Shown here: positions 32,955 through 45,900 of the stretch, piece by piece
How the letters are laid out: the number at the start of each line of letters is the position of its first letter
How positions within the stretch are numbered: position 1 is the stretch's first letter
Assembly: GCA_013397865.1 (NCBI GenBank)
Contig: VZTI01003934.1
Span: forward strand, 1,062,710 to 1,126,709
Reading direction: 5' to 3'
Origin: Struthidea cinerea
Taxonomy: Eukaryota; Chordata; Aves; Passeriformes; Corcoracidae
DNA: 64,000 nt
Notes under the pieces: model-generated
What the model was told of the DNA's origin: nothing
The model's database searches: none
What the model saw: only the letters and a program-made list of their open reading frames with translations
Made by a program: the position numbers and the translations under genes

Positions 32955-33064
32955 AGGCTCTCAGGCACATGGTGTGATTCTTGGGGTGTCCTGCGTAGGG
33001 CCAGGAGTCGGACTCGATGATCCTGATGGGTCCCTTCAAACTCAGCATATTCTATGATTCTGTG
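32955..33064 (+). repeat. CR1 LINE 3' tail
   Basis: It contains CTCAGGCACATGGTGTGATTC, GGAGTCGGACTCGATGATCC, GGGTCCCTTCAAACTC and the terminal ATTCTATGATTCTGTG. It is antisense to PHF21A and lies 0.6 kb past its stop, so it is likely transcribed within the 3' UTR. Confidence 0.85.
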
Positions 33065-33638
33065 TGCTGGTTACTCAGTGAAAAGTCCATCTCCTTTCCT
33101 TTTGTACATCTCCTGTCTAAACAATAGTAAATACTGCTTATTTGATAGACTTGTCCCTTCTGGGCACTGGGATTTGATAATTTATATTTCTGTTTTTTTG
33201 GTTTAATAGTACTGAGAGTTTAGAAACAGGAAAAGCCCATAGGCTCTTTGGACTTGTTTTTGTTTTCCCCTAGCTAAACAAACTGTTCTGCAAATAGGAA
33301 CTTGAAACCTGCTCTCCTCCCTTATCCCTGCTCCTCACCCCAAACAAAAATAAAACAAACCTATAGTGGCTGTGGAGGCTGCTGCAGGCACACACTGGTG
33401 TAAAATATAGAGAGAGTAAATATATTATTTCACTTGGCATGGTGCTGGCAAAGAACCCCCAGCTGGCACTATTCATGTAACATGATCCAAACTTCGCATG
33501 TACACACAGAATAAGAAGGATCAATTGGCAAACTCCGGTGCCGCCTGGCACAAGCATCTTCACACTCTCTCTGGAACCAAAGAACTAAAGAATTCTGCAC
33601 TTTCCAGAAGAAATCCAGTTTTGCTTTTCTAGAGTTTC

Positions 33639-33644
33639 TTTATT
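33639..33644 (-). terminator. Candidate proximal poly(A) signal for PHF21A
   Basis: AATAAA on the - strand, only 54 nt after the stop codon. It would give a very short 3' UTR, so it is probably minor or unused; a longer 3' UTR is expected for this gene. Confidence 0.2.
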
Positions 33645-33697
33645 TTGCTCTTTCTCCTCGCCGCCACCTCCCTTGGCTCCTTCTTAACTTCACTGTG

Positions 33698-33952
33698 TTA
33701 TTTAGTCTCATCGCCCTTGTTACAGTTCACCATGCAGCTCTGGGAAGGGGAGGGGGCTAAGGTGGAGGTGGCAGCATTAGTATTGTTAGTGGAGTCCATG
33801 CCGTTGGAGATGGCTACTGAATTGACCTCAGAGTTTATGGGTTTTGAAAGGTCGATGCCTTGGATGAGGCGGATCAGCTGTTTTACCTTCTCCAAGGAGC
33901 TGTGCATCTCCTTCTGTTTTGCAAGGATGGTATTCTTCATTTCCATGCATTT
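33698..33952 (-). CDS. PHF21A: PHF21A last coding exon
   Basis: It encodes [36 protein letters not shown] and a Ser/Thr/Asn-rich tail ending CNKGDETK, then TAA (33698-33700). The coiled coil continues into it. The tail varies from human ([11 protein letters not shown] region). Acceptor TGCTGTAG. Confidence 0.96.
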   Translation of the reverse strand, partial: KCMEMKNTILAKQKEMHSSLEKVKQLIRLIQGIDLSKPINSEVNSVAISNGMDSTNNTNAATSTLAPSPSQSCMVNCNKGDETK

Positions 33953-36900
33953 CTACAGCAAAACAGAAAAGCAGTAATAAGTTCAAGCTGATGAATGAAA
34001 GAAGGTAAGAGAAGGAATATGATGTTCACAGATCTAAATGCAAGTACCCAGAAAAGACTGCAGCTGCAATTTCACTTTTCCAACCTAGAAGAAAAAGACT
34101 CTCTAGGCTGTGCTCACAGGAGAATTTATATTTGTAGGCTGAGGAAGTAAATTGCCAAGACAAAGCTGTCACCTGGTATTGCTCCCTTTCATTCCAAGGT
34201 GTTGTGCAAATGAACACAGACAGCTCCATCCTTTTGTGTTTCTTTTGAAGGAAAACTTCCAAGTGTATGTTCTTACTGTTTTTTCTATTAGTATAGCATC
34301 ACTGAAATTTCTTTAGCTCAGATCTGCAAGCTCAGGCATCCCACTGCAGCTGACTGCTGACAGTGTGTGTGCAAACCATTAATGGGATACCGCCTTTGCT
34401 TTCACATACGTTTTAGCAGGAACATCACTTCCTTCTCTCAATAAGTAAAAGGGCACTTGAAAAGGAAACCAAACTCCTCTTCACTTGAAAATCTTATTTT
34501 GTGGCCACTTCATTCTCTTAGAAGTGATAGTAACATAGCCAGCTCATCAGCTAAGAGTCAGGGTAAGACTTTTAAAAAAAGCCCACAAATGATATTTCAA
34601 GAGTGAAAAACTGCCTCTATGTATATTTAAAACTCACAAAAATGAGGAAACAGTAACCATGTCTGTTACACTCAGGTTTTTACATGAAGATGGCAACCTT
34701 CCTACATTTTTTAAATCTTTTATCCATTCTGATCTCCAGACACTGTTGGTTTTAGCTTTGCTATTTTCACATGCAGCTCATGGCATCACAATAACACTAA
34801 AAAATCCAGACCTAATGTGCCTGTTTTGGACAGGTCCAATATAACTATAAACGTTCTCCTTGCCCACCGCCAATCCCTCATGTTAAGGGCTTGTATCTGC
34901 CTGGGTACATCACTGAGAAACAGTGTGAGTTGTCTAGTGCTGCTTAGGTTACACCCAGCTACTGCTAACCAGAAGGTGACAGTCCCCAGGACTGCTAAGC
35001 AGCACCTCACAATCATTTTAGTTGTACTGACAGCACTGAGAGGTCTGTAAACACGGGACACTTTTGCTCTAATAGGCAAAGACAGGCAGCCTGGAAAGTG
35101 CATCTGTATCTAAAAAGAAAAGCCTGCAATCCAGCCTTACAGAAGTTGCCACACAGCAGATTTTGCTTTTTTTCATTATGTGATACTGACGAGGGCTGCA
35201 CCAATGAGGGGCTTAAACTTTACACTGGCAACTCAAGAGACTGATTTGCATATTAAGGTGAGAAGAGTGACCAAATTAATATGTATGTTCCAATTACTGC
35301 AATAAATGAAGGTGGAAACTAAAGTTTCTGGTTTGAAGTATGACACTGTCTAGTTAATACCACGCAGAGACATGTGCAGTGTCCAGCCGCTGACTGTCAG
35401 GGCAACACATCAAGGTCCTGAGAGTCAGCCATGAGTAAATGGTCACTTTTGTATCAGAAAGGTCTGGAGAGTGCACCAAGGCTGTAACTCTCACTACACA
35501 CAGAGGCCCAACCATTCTTGTTTAAGTGAGCCACTAGAGAATTGGACTCAATCTACTGCCCACAGACAAAAACACTCTGGGTCATTTTTGTCACCTGCTG
35601 ATATTATATGTCACCGTACGTCTACCTACATGTTCAGCATGGATCACGTATAAGAGACTCAATGTATGTTGCCTTTATTTCATTCCTGCTCCCCAAAGTC
35701 CTAAAAAGCAACAGAAAGCGCTCACTCAATTCTAAATAAATCCAGTGGATGACAGGTCTGGTATATGGAGTCACTCTATAACAGTTTTCTCCCTGCATTG
35801 TGGCACCAGAACACAGGTGAAAGGTTATTTGGGAGGACAATACTCACTGTTATAGAATTGCTGAGCTGTTTGACCTTCTGCTCTAGTTGTTCTCTTTCCT
35901 GTTTTAAATCTGAACTCCATTTAAGTAGTTTCTGTTTTTCCTCTTCTTTTGCTGCAAAACAGAGTATTAAACAGAATATTTAAAATCTTTCTCTTATAAC
36001 AGTGGATAGAGGGTCTAACTGCTTCATTTAAAGAGGGGAATTGTATTAAATCAATGCTTAACAACTTGTGCACTGAATCACCCCCAAAATTTTACCTACA
36101 GACACAAGCATGACAAGCTTAAGAAATATTCAGACTGCTATTTTCACTTCACTAGTGATTACGGTTATTTCCTTTTGTATGACAAAACTTCCTTTTGTAA
36201 AGGAAGTACCATTCTATCCCACTCCCAAAATAACATCTTCCATTATTAAAAGTGAAAGAAAAGTGTTCATCATTTTCTTACCTGCTTTATATGCAATATA
36301 TGAATGAACAATTGCTAAAGTTCCTGGCCATGGGATTGCTTCTTCCTTCTTTAGCATCTGAAAGAAAATTTGCATAGAGATTTAGCTGGTAAAAAAACTA
36401 CCTCAGAGAAAGCAAAAAGGAGACAGAGAAAGACTGAGGATTTTCTTTCACGGCTATCATTAGCGTCAGCCCTGTTAACATGAAGCTTCACAGACCTGAT
36501 CTGAGATTTAACAGAGGGAATTATTCACAACTGTATTGTGGCTCCTACAAAGCAAGCCTATTTCTTACAAATGTCAGCATTTTCTCAAATTCCCTCCATA
36601 GCCACAAATAAAGTCTACTAATGATACTGAACAACATAAAAGAGGAATGAAAAGATAATATATCCGAACTCAAAACTTGCCAGGAGATATAAACGTTACT
36701 TCATGGTTCAGACAAATTGCTGATCTTAGTTTTTCCGGGAAAAGTTTTCATGCTGCAGCCTAGTCTCCACACCATACATTCAAACCTCACACTTCCTGGC
36801 TAGTAAAACATTCTGTCCTATCACCCCTTCTTATCAGAATCATCTTAATAGACTTGTCAAACTCTCTTTATAAGGGTAAGTACCATTTGTGTCTTTCGGA

Positions 36901-39900
36901 TCCTTCCTACATTTTGCTTCCTAACAAAGTTTCAGAGGAAAGAGACATATTTTTAGTACATGATCAGAGTGGTGTCTTAGAAGACAGAAGACTTGGTCAG
37001 TTTACAGTAAAGTTACTCAAATTTCCTCCCTAATTTTGTTGGAAGCTATCACAAAAACATGAAGAGGAGGGATAAGATGGGAGTAGGCAAGAGTAGGAGC
37101 ACCCAAGTCATAACACTCCCTCCTCTCTGGCAACTACTGACCAAGTCACAAGCTTTGCATTTTCATTCTTCTGAGCAGCACGTGGTAGGTCAGGCTGTTT
37201 TCTTACATTACCACCTGGCGCACCAAAGGCCATGCAGGTGACCAAGCAATGTACTGCGTTAGACAGGACACAGCTTCACACTGCCTATTATCAGCAATCC
37301 TTTGCAGCTTCCGGAGCTCCGTGGAAGGGTTAGGAATACAATAGTTTACTTCTTCATCTTGCAATCGCAATGCAATTATAAACAAAATATTAAAATAAAA
37401 CCTGCTCATTTCAACTGTGCATTTTCAGAGAGTGATCTGGAAGGAAGAACCACGAAACTGTTCTCTTATACTCATTATATTGATGCTGGATGATATCATT
37501 AAAGAGATCACTGAAGACAACCTTTCTGATATTTGATTTATATAAGCAAACAGGGGCTTATATTTGTTCTATCTATTGAGGTAGGCTTGTGCAAATGTTT
37601 TATTTATTTGTCCAGAAGAATATACTAATAACTTTCGAAGAAACAATGAGCTTAAAACGAACAGCAGTATTTCTATGGGTTGTAGATTATCTTTCCCAAA
37701 AGTCTACATACTTTGATCCAGAAGAAGAGTAAAAACATAAGGGTAACAAATAAAGACCCCAAATTTGGAAGCAAGGCTCGACAGTTTTGTATTAGCACAC
37801 ATTCCAACAGAGGTAATAATTCAATGAAATTCACACAAGCCTTACTGCACATCAAATAGATTTGTTCAGTGTCAGGCTGTCTTGGTCTAAGTAACCCAAG
37901 CAATCTGGTTATTTTCTTGAAGACCAAAAAATCTTCACATTCATTGTACATAACTCCCTGTCTGTCAAACAATACCTGGTCTTGACATTTGGGACAGATC
38001 CACATGCCCTTGGGAATGGTTTTCAGAGGTGGGTCCAGACAATCCAGGTGATAAACACGTGAACATGTGTCACACATCAGCAACTGCCCGCTTTTTCTGC
38101 AAACGCTGCAAAAATCCTCATGGATATCACCCTACAAAATTGAGGGAAAAGGGTTTGGGTGAGAGAAAGTGAGAGAGAGAAGGCAAAAAGCGAACTTTGG
38201 CCTTTGATACCTACATCTTAGTTGAATTCAAAGTTTACAGCACTAACTGTTTCTAAGGGGATTCCAAAAGGTCAAGCCCTTTTTAGACTGTGAAACAGGA
38301 AAACCATGCCATATGTCAGAAACACCGACATCTGTCTTCCCAAACAGTCTCTGTCCTCCCAAGGCAAAATGGTACAGCAAACACTTATTACCATAGCTTT
38401 TCTTAACAACTGCTACCCCACAGCCTTTCTTCAAGACTGCCTCTTTACCCTGATCTTTTTATTTGCCTGAAGTGATGAGCTACCCACTTTCTTAACCCTC
38501 CTGATTTTTGGATGTAAGCCCAACTCCACTCCAGGAATACTGATTAGGCTGTCTCTTGCCAGTAATAGTATGTAAGAAACCCCAACTGAGTGACTTAAAA
38601 GAACACTGTCAAATATTTAGGTCACCTTTAACAATGAAACCGTAAGGAAAAGGTGTTGTGCTTCTAAATGAAAAAGAATAGAGTGAATTATGTTCTGAGA
38701 CAATTCTTTTTACTTCAGTTGGGCTACCTCAAGTAGCACCAAAACAGCTGTGACTCAAAACTTACTCATTCTCTATAGAGAGTGGATTGTTTCATCATTA
38801 ACATAGACTGAGAGCCAGGACAAAAAAATACCAAGAGAGATTTTCCAACATTTTTTTAAAAGAAAGAATTGAAAACATAACTGGCTGTGCCTTTTAAACA
38901 ACTAGGTTTAGTTACTATCGCCTTTCCAACAGAGAGAATTCTTTCCTACAGCCATTAACATCCCAAAAAGGTAGGTCTGATTTTTGTTTCTTTTTCTTCT
39001 TTCTCTCTTCTACTGTTTTGACGTGATTTTCAGATATTTGAACAAAGAGGCATGATAAAAAGATGGCTCGGCTTTCTTAGAGGAAGCAAGGGGCACCGCA
39101 CCTTCTCCTCTGACCACTGGGCTACCCTGGCAACTCCACACATTCAAGGCCCCATCTGGCGTCTGAAGTACACACTTGTCACTGACTTATAATGAAGTTT
39201 CACACATCCCTCCCCCCCGCCCACATCTGCAAGACTGCAATTTTAAGATGTGTGTATTGAGCAGAACTGTGGGTACACACTCCCCTGGAAGAAATACCAG
39301 CGTATGCAAGGTTTCATTTTGGCTCAGATCATTTCTTCACATGTGCAAATAATTTCTATCAGTTTGGAGGGATAGCAGATTTGGCCATGCACTCACGCTT
39401 TAAAGTGCCAGGCAAGAAAAATTACAGTAATCTCCACTATGGATATCATAATACACATGTAAAAATAATGACATACAAGCAATCCACTCAGGTTTCTACT
39501 TCCCAGCTCTACTGCTGATGAGGCCCTTCTTCAAAGGGAAGGCTATTCTTAATTCCCAAGGTTAACACTGATTTCGTGTTTTGTAAAGGATCAATCTCCA
39601 GTGAATTTTCAGTGCCATGTTTTGGATCCATAACTCCCAGGGACCGTTGAGAGCTGAGTTATAGTAGCACTTCATCCTTTAACACCAAAGAGTTCATCAG
39701 TGTTAAATGCAGATCTAAATGAGTGACATTTCATGCTTCTTGTGAAGTGATGTGTTGTAACCAGGATGGGAAGAACTTCTTTCCCTCTATCATGCATTTT
39801 CTGAATACAAGGGAAAGGCAGCAGGTAAGAGATGTCATGTAAGCTAAAATAAAATCCTCTTCAAGATAAGGAAAAGTTTAAGAGGGGAATTCTCTCATTT

Positions 39901-42900
39901 TAGAAAAAAATTTCTGTTCTAGAGACTTATGTATCTTAAGATGCTTTAGTTGCCACAGACTACACAATGGCTCTTGGTAACAAAGTGCAAAATTACTGGT
40001 GTGCTGAAAACCAAACCTGTTATGTCTCATACCCTGCAGAAAGAGACCTACAAAAGAGACACGTGCTGTTTCTTCTTGAGGGGAAGACACTTAGAAATTT
40101 GGACCCAGAATATACCAAATTCAGCTGAATACTGCAAAGCCTGTAGTGATACAGGTGACCAGTGTGCAGTGCAGCTGAATGCATGGAGACGACAACACAC
40201 ATGCACAAAATTTAGTTCTATTTTTGGTAATGCAAAATTCAGGGAATTTCCTCAGCATTAACAACTGTCCTTACCAAAATCCCAGCCAGTGTTTGATTCC
40301 AAAGAAATGCCCCAGGTCTTAAGGGCAGTTAATAAATATATGCATAAAGAGGGGGCTGGATTTGGTGTTGTGATATGCACCCCACTAACCTAAGCTTCTG
40401 AAGCAGCTTTGTGTAGGCTACAGCCAGCCAACTTAGGCTAGAGCAGAGCTCAGTGAGGCTGCTATGACATGCTGCAGGCTGAAGTGACTGAAGAATAATT
40501 TCAGAACAGATACCATAAAAGGTGATTTAATGTCACTTTCTGCTCTACTTCCTATTCACAAGGGACCAGGAAAATAAATTTAAGCTTTCTGGACAGCTAA
40601 CAGTTTTCTTTATTTTGATAAAGTGTCCAGAGCAGCAGAGCCTGGCTTTAGGCAACAGAACTGAATAATACAGTATCAAATGTATTTTGTGCTTGGGTAT
40701 GTAATATCTATACTTATACGTACATTTCACTGGAATAACATAGGAAAACTAAATATTCTGCAACAGGAATTGTTCATGACCATATAAATAAAGATGATCA
40801 TCGTGTATGATGTAAGTGAATTTAATTATCAGAAGCAATACTAGTTCTGGCATTTCCTAACTTTTATAGGCTTGACTTTGCAATCTGAATGTTCTACAAT
40901 GCTCCTCTCAATTGAAACACTGTTTTGATGTGTTTACTTATTAAAAGGCATTTTGTAACCAAAGACTTGCATCATCACTAAAATGGAGATTTTTGGACAA
41001 TTCTTACTGCTGGTAATTGACCTTCAAAGGCAATTGCCATCTTCCAGGTGAACATGCCACTACTGCATGAGGGAGAACCACATATAACCAAGTGGCTCAT
41101 AGACAATTGCCAAATAGGAAAAAAAAAAGCGAGAAAGAAAAAAAAAGAGGTTTTGTTCAATCCTGCCTACTGCATTATTTCCTTCCTTTTCCCAGGTTCT
41201 AGTCCTACTTTCTACCCCTCCATCCTTATCACCAATCCCATCTTAAGTTTCTGCTTCATCCTCCCTTCAAAATTTCTCCCTGTCATTCAGAGAGTAACAT
41301 TTTGGGAGAAATTCAAGAAGGCTGTTCTGGTCCACTGTGCCTGATGTCAAGTGCTTGGCCTGATTTGCAATTTTCATAGGGTGGCTAAACACATAGATTA
41401 CTCAAGTGCTAAATCAAATTTCCATTCTAAAGCCTGTAGGAATTAGACCCTTAATGCAAAAAACATTTTAAAGATAGGCAAAGCTGCAGTTTTCTTCTTT
41501 ATCTGTCTGATAAACTGCTCAATTATTTTAACTGAGACTTCCGAAATAGCTCTTTCCTTAGGCATGCACTTGTGTTTTCAATTTAAAGTGTTCAAAAGTT
41601 CCAAATCAGAGTCTGTAACTACAGAAAACATTTTCTGTCCTATCTAGAATAAAGAGACTTTTCTATATTCATATCATCTGCTAACAGTGTAGACTCTCTG
41701 CAACATGACATGGTCTGGCCTCACTGCCAAAAGAAGTGATCCTGATTTCTCTGTATGCCTATTAATTTCACCCTGCATGAAGCTGGCACAAGAATATTTG
41801 TGTCTATAAAATTAACTGGATTAGGGCGTGATCCTGGCTAAGACTAACAATTTTTAGCTATGTCAGTTCCCTGATGCAGATCACTATGTGGCCTCAGATA
41901 TGTCTGTGCTGAAACAACACGGGACACGAGGCATTTAAGGGATGAGACAAGACTGCTGGTGACAGGCAGGATAGCTGTCCTCAGCGGTAGCACCTGGCAT
42001 AAACTGTGGCATGAGCATTTCAGTGGACAGTGTATTCTCCATCGATTTGAGTTGCAAGGTCCTTAAATGTCAAAGAACTAATCCTCCTCTTTGTCTTCAC
42101 CACCAGCATGACTCGTACTATTGCTGTTTAAATACAGAGTACTTTTCCAGCACTATATTGCACTTTTCCAGCCAAGGATGCTAAAGATTTTTACAAGTAT
42201 TGCTAAGTTCTCAAAACTCAGACAGGAAAAGCACGCAGCATGACAAATATATAAATAGAGGAAGTCGAATCACAAAAAAGGGATGTGAGTGCACAAGCTT
42301 ATACAGCAATCTTATGAAAACATATTAAAAAGAACACCTTCCATCTTATGATGGCAATTGGAAACCATTCCTTTCTTTACAATTACCAAGAACTATAAGA
42401 TGTGATGAAGAACAGATATCTACCTCCTTTCTGGTATTTTGCTGTCTCTGAAGATTCACATTTTGTTTCATAGTTTATTTTTAATTAAAAAAAATTTTAT
42501 GAGCACTTTGAAATATATTTTCTACTTTCATATGTATTTTATATTAAATGGAATTCAATACCAAGTATTTCTGAAAATTCTACCAAATTAGCCCACTTAA
42601 AAGTGATGTATTGAATGTGACTTTGGTATAAAATTCTTAAGAAAAATCAAGCTCTTTTAAAATACTAGTTCTGTTGCGTAAGTATAAACTAAATGCCTTG
42701 TCTGGAAATGCTAAAAGGGATTTATGTATTATTTTATAGGGGAAAGAGTGTTGCTGTTCTGTATTATGATATGTTCAGGTAAAAGAGAATGTTTGTTATC
42801 TGCTAGGTAATCTTCCATTGTCTCCTTTAAATCACTTCAATTTTCATTAATTAATGTATATTAAAGCAATCCAGAACCTAGGCCTAAATACAATCCCAAT

Positions 42901-45900
42901 TCAGAAAATTAAGGGCATTCAGAACTAGATTTGAATGCTACAGAAATTTATTCTTGATTTAGCTTGCTGCCATCAGGCACTGCAGAAAACAGGGCAACAA
43001 CGCATCATACTCTTTTGAGAGCTCTTACACAGTAGGAGAAGACTCAGCAGTATACACACATCAGAGACGGAAAAGACCCCCACCACAGTATCCAGTCCTT
43101 CTCTCGGGGCCAATGTAAAATATGTGCTCTTCAGCATATTTGCAAGTTATCTGTACTGCTTATTTTGAAAAGTCCCCAGAGATTGAGCTGTCCCACCTTG
43201 TCCATAAGGGGCTGTCCCACAGTCCCATTCATTTGGCTGTCAGGAAAGGGTTTTTGCAGTTAAGTGCTATCCTGCTCTCAAAAATGACTATATAAAAGAG
43301 AACCTTGTAATTCCACATGCGTATTCCCTGGGTATCAGAATTGCATCTATTTATTTCATTGCTTCAGACACACACCTGTACTACTTCTATTCCTGTTAGC
43401 TCTGCAGAACAAATACAGTGGCAAGGAACTGGCTTCTATTCCCTGTTCTGTGTGGTCAGTTGGTCTCCCAGTCTATGTTCTCACAGTGGTGCAACTACAC
43501 AGATGAAAATAAAACAACCCAACTTTTCCTTAAAGGCCATTTCAAATGGTTGGGCCTCAAGTATATGTGACAATGTCTTTTCTAAAAGAAGGACTGCAGA
43601 AGGAGTTTGTAGCACTGGTATAAAGAAATAAGCAAGCACCTTTCGATTCTTACGCTGTGCCCTGTAAATACCAGTCTTTAAAAAGCAAGCACTTAAATGA
43701 AAGGACACTCCAGCTCCTGAGAACTGTTTTACCCCCACTGAACAGTCACAACACACTTTCTGCCAAATCAGTGCTGCAAATGCTGCCCCTGACTGTTCTG
43801 CATGACGAAGCTGTTCCCATCCTTCTCTCATTACAGAAACACAACTTTTTGTTATTATGGCCTGTAACTAATACTTTTCATTCTCCTCTTCCCCCCACCC
43901 AACCCCAGCCCTTTTTCATGGATGACAGATTCAATTCAGTCAGACAAGATCTCAGACACTACACAAAGGAAATGAGCTCATCTAGCATGCCTGGTGCCTC
44001 CCAATGTTTCAATCCACTGACGGAGTTATAAATAAAATCTCTACAGGATAACAACATAGGTGCAGGAGGAAAAAGGGAGGGTGTTAAAAAAACGCTGGAC
44101 TGTTTCACTGGACTGAATCAGGACAAATGATGAGTGAGACTGAAGAAACAAAATCTGCAACGATTTTCCTTGTGTCTGTTTTGCATAACTTTCTAAAAGT
44201 AACCACCTCCCCAAGAGTTACTTACGTCTGTGGAGCTGGGGCTAGGCAGGGACACAGGCTGAACAGCTGCGGGAAAAGTAAATGTGGTCTCTGTCTTTTC
44301 ATTTTCAGGGGAGTCAGGATAACTGGACAGAGGGGACGTGGGGGTCAATGCCCCGAACCCCAACACCGTGTTGTATTTAGGTGGACGACCTACATATTAA
44401 CAACAGGGAACACAAACGAAAAAAAAAAAAGAAAGGAAAAATGATCTTACATACCTTTGGCCAGTGGTCCTCATTGGCTAGCGTGAAAAAGGAAATGATG
44501 TAGCACAGAGAGGAAGTTAATACAAAAGTTACAAGTGGAAGGACAGAAGCAAAGATTTAAACATTTTTTAGAAATCTTTAAGTAGAATTTTGCAAGGAAA
44601 GAACATTTAAAAGATGTATTTCAGAAGGAAATAGAAATAAGCTCTGTAGAGGGTCAAAGAATCATTCCCAAAAAGCAGCATGGGGACAGGTGCTACTCCT
44701 AGAAATGAGGCTAAATGAGTTTTTAGGGGAGACATGTTGGCATCAAAGCTCCACAGAAGCTACAATAACTACTATTAAATCCTTTCTGCTGTTATCCCAC
44801 ACCTCCCTATCTTTGTAGTGCCAGCATAAATCTACACAAAGGTTAAGTCCGTTATCAGAGGCCAACACTCACCCCCGCCACTTTTCTTCCCCATTTTTTA
44901 AACCTGTTAATTCACAGATCAGCACTTTCTACCCTACTGGTACATTTTAAAAATTAGGCTACCTAAGAACAGGTCTTGTTGTCTGACCCGTAACTGCTAT
45001 CAGTTTTAACCTACCACTGTGGTCTTCTACTGTAACCCACTCCAAATTCTGTGTTCTTTCTTAGACTTTCTCAGCCAAGTAGGTTTGATTATGCACAGTT
45101 CCTAGATACTGCTTTAGATTAGCAGATGTGCAAAATGTTTTCATAACAATTCTTATAAAATTATGAATGCAAAGCAAGACAGCAAAAAGCCCAATATGCA
45201 ACCATCATTTCTGCCTTCCTTCTCCAGGGTAATTTATGGATATGTAAACATAAAGGAGTTAGGATCTAGGAATAACTCCCCAGATCTTATGTTTACAGAT
45301 TGTCAGTCTATACCTATTAACATGCTAAACCTTGCATTTAAGGTCTGGATATGTTCCAGAACTAAGTATGTCCTTGGAAATGGATTTCTGCTAGTGATGT
45401 CCATGGGTGAAATTTCTGACACGTTCAGCACCATCTATAATTAAACTAAAGCTCTCAAGGGCACATGCTTACAAAGACTTTTCACTCAATATACTGCTGT
45501 ATTAAATTACAAAAAAAATGTATACTTCCAAATATTTTGTCAATTGAAAGCATGTGCTACTAATTTGGTGCTGATGCAATGTAAAGGCTCACCACAGGGT
45601 GTGAGGGAAAAAACAGAAAGTATAATAGTCAGTTGCAAAAACAGGCTAAGAGAGTATCAAGTACAAATGCATGCAATCATTTTCATTGAAACAGCAATTG
45701 TTCACAATAAGGTCTAAAATAAAATTAAGAAATCATTACTAGCAGAAGGAACATTTACTTATCCACAGAGTAAATGCAAAAACTCTCACTATTTAAAATC
45801 TCCATCATATAATTTTAAAAAATACGTTTAATGTTATTAGGGGATAGCAGTAGAGACATGTCTTTTATTTAAAAACAGCACAGCTGCAGAGGACTGAAAA

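Larger units (their letters stand above)
23665..33638. other. Convergent intergenic / 3' UTR region, no coding exon recognised
   Basis: About 10 kb between the two gene tails. I see no translated similarity. The right part is probably the long PHF21A 3' UTR, read right to left; candidate AATAAA signals on the - strand lie at 28448-28453 and near 24970. One CR1 tail sits at 32955-33064. Confidence 0.5.
38132..44225 (-). other. PHF21A 6.1 kb intron before the PHD exon
   Basis: Non-coding with degraded repeats near 42.1-42.3 kb (MIR-like) and 43.04-43.26 kb (old LINE-like). No other exon recognised. Confidence 0.7.

Noticed and set aside
37673..37975. Continuation of the PHD exon frame into the intron
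   Set aside because: The family alignment leaves the frame exactly at the GT donor (37976/37975) and the tail matches nothing in PHF21A.
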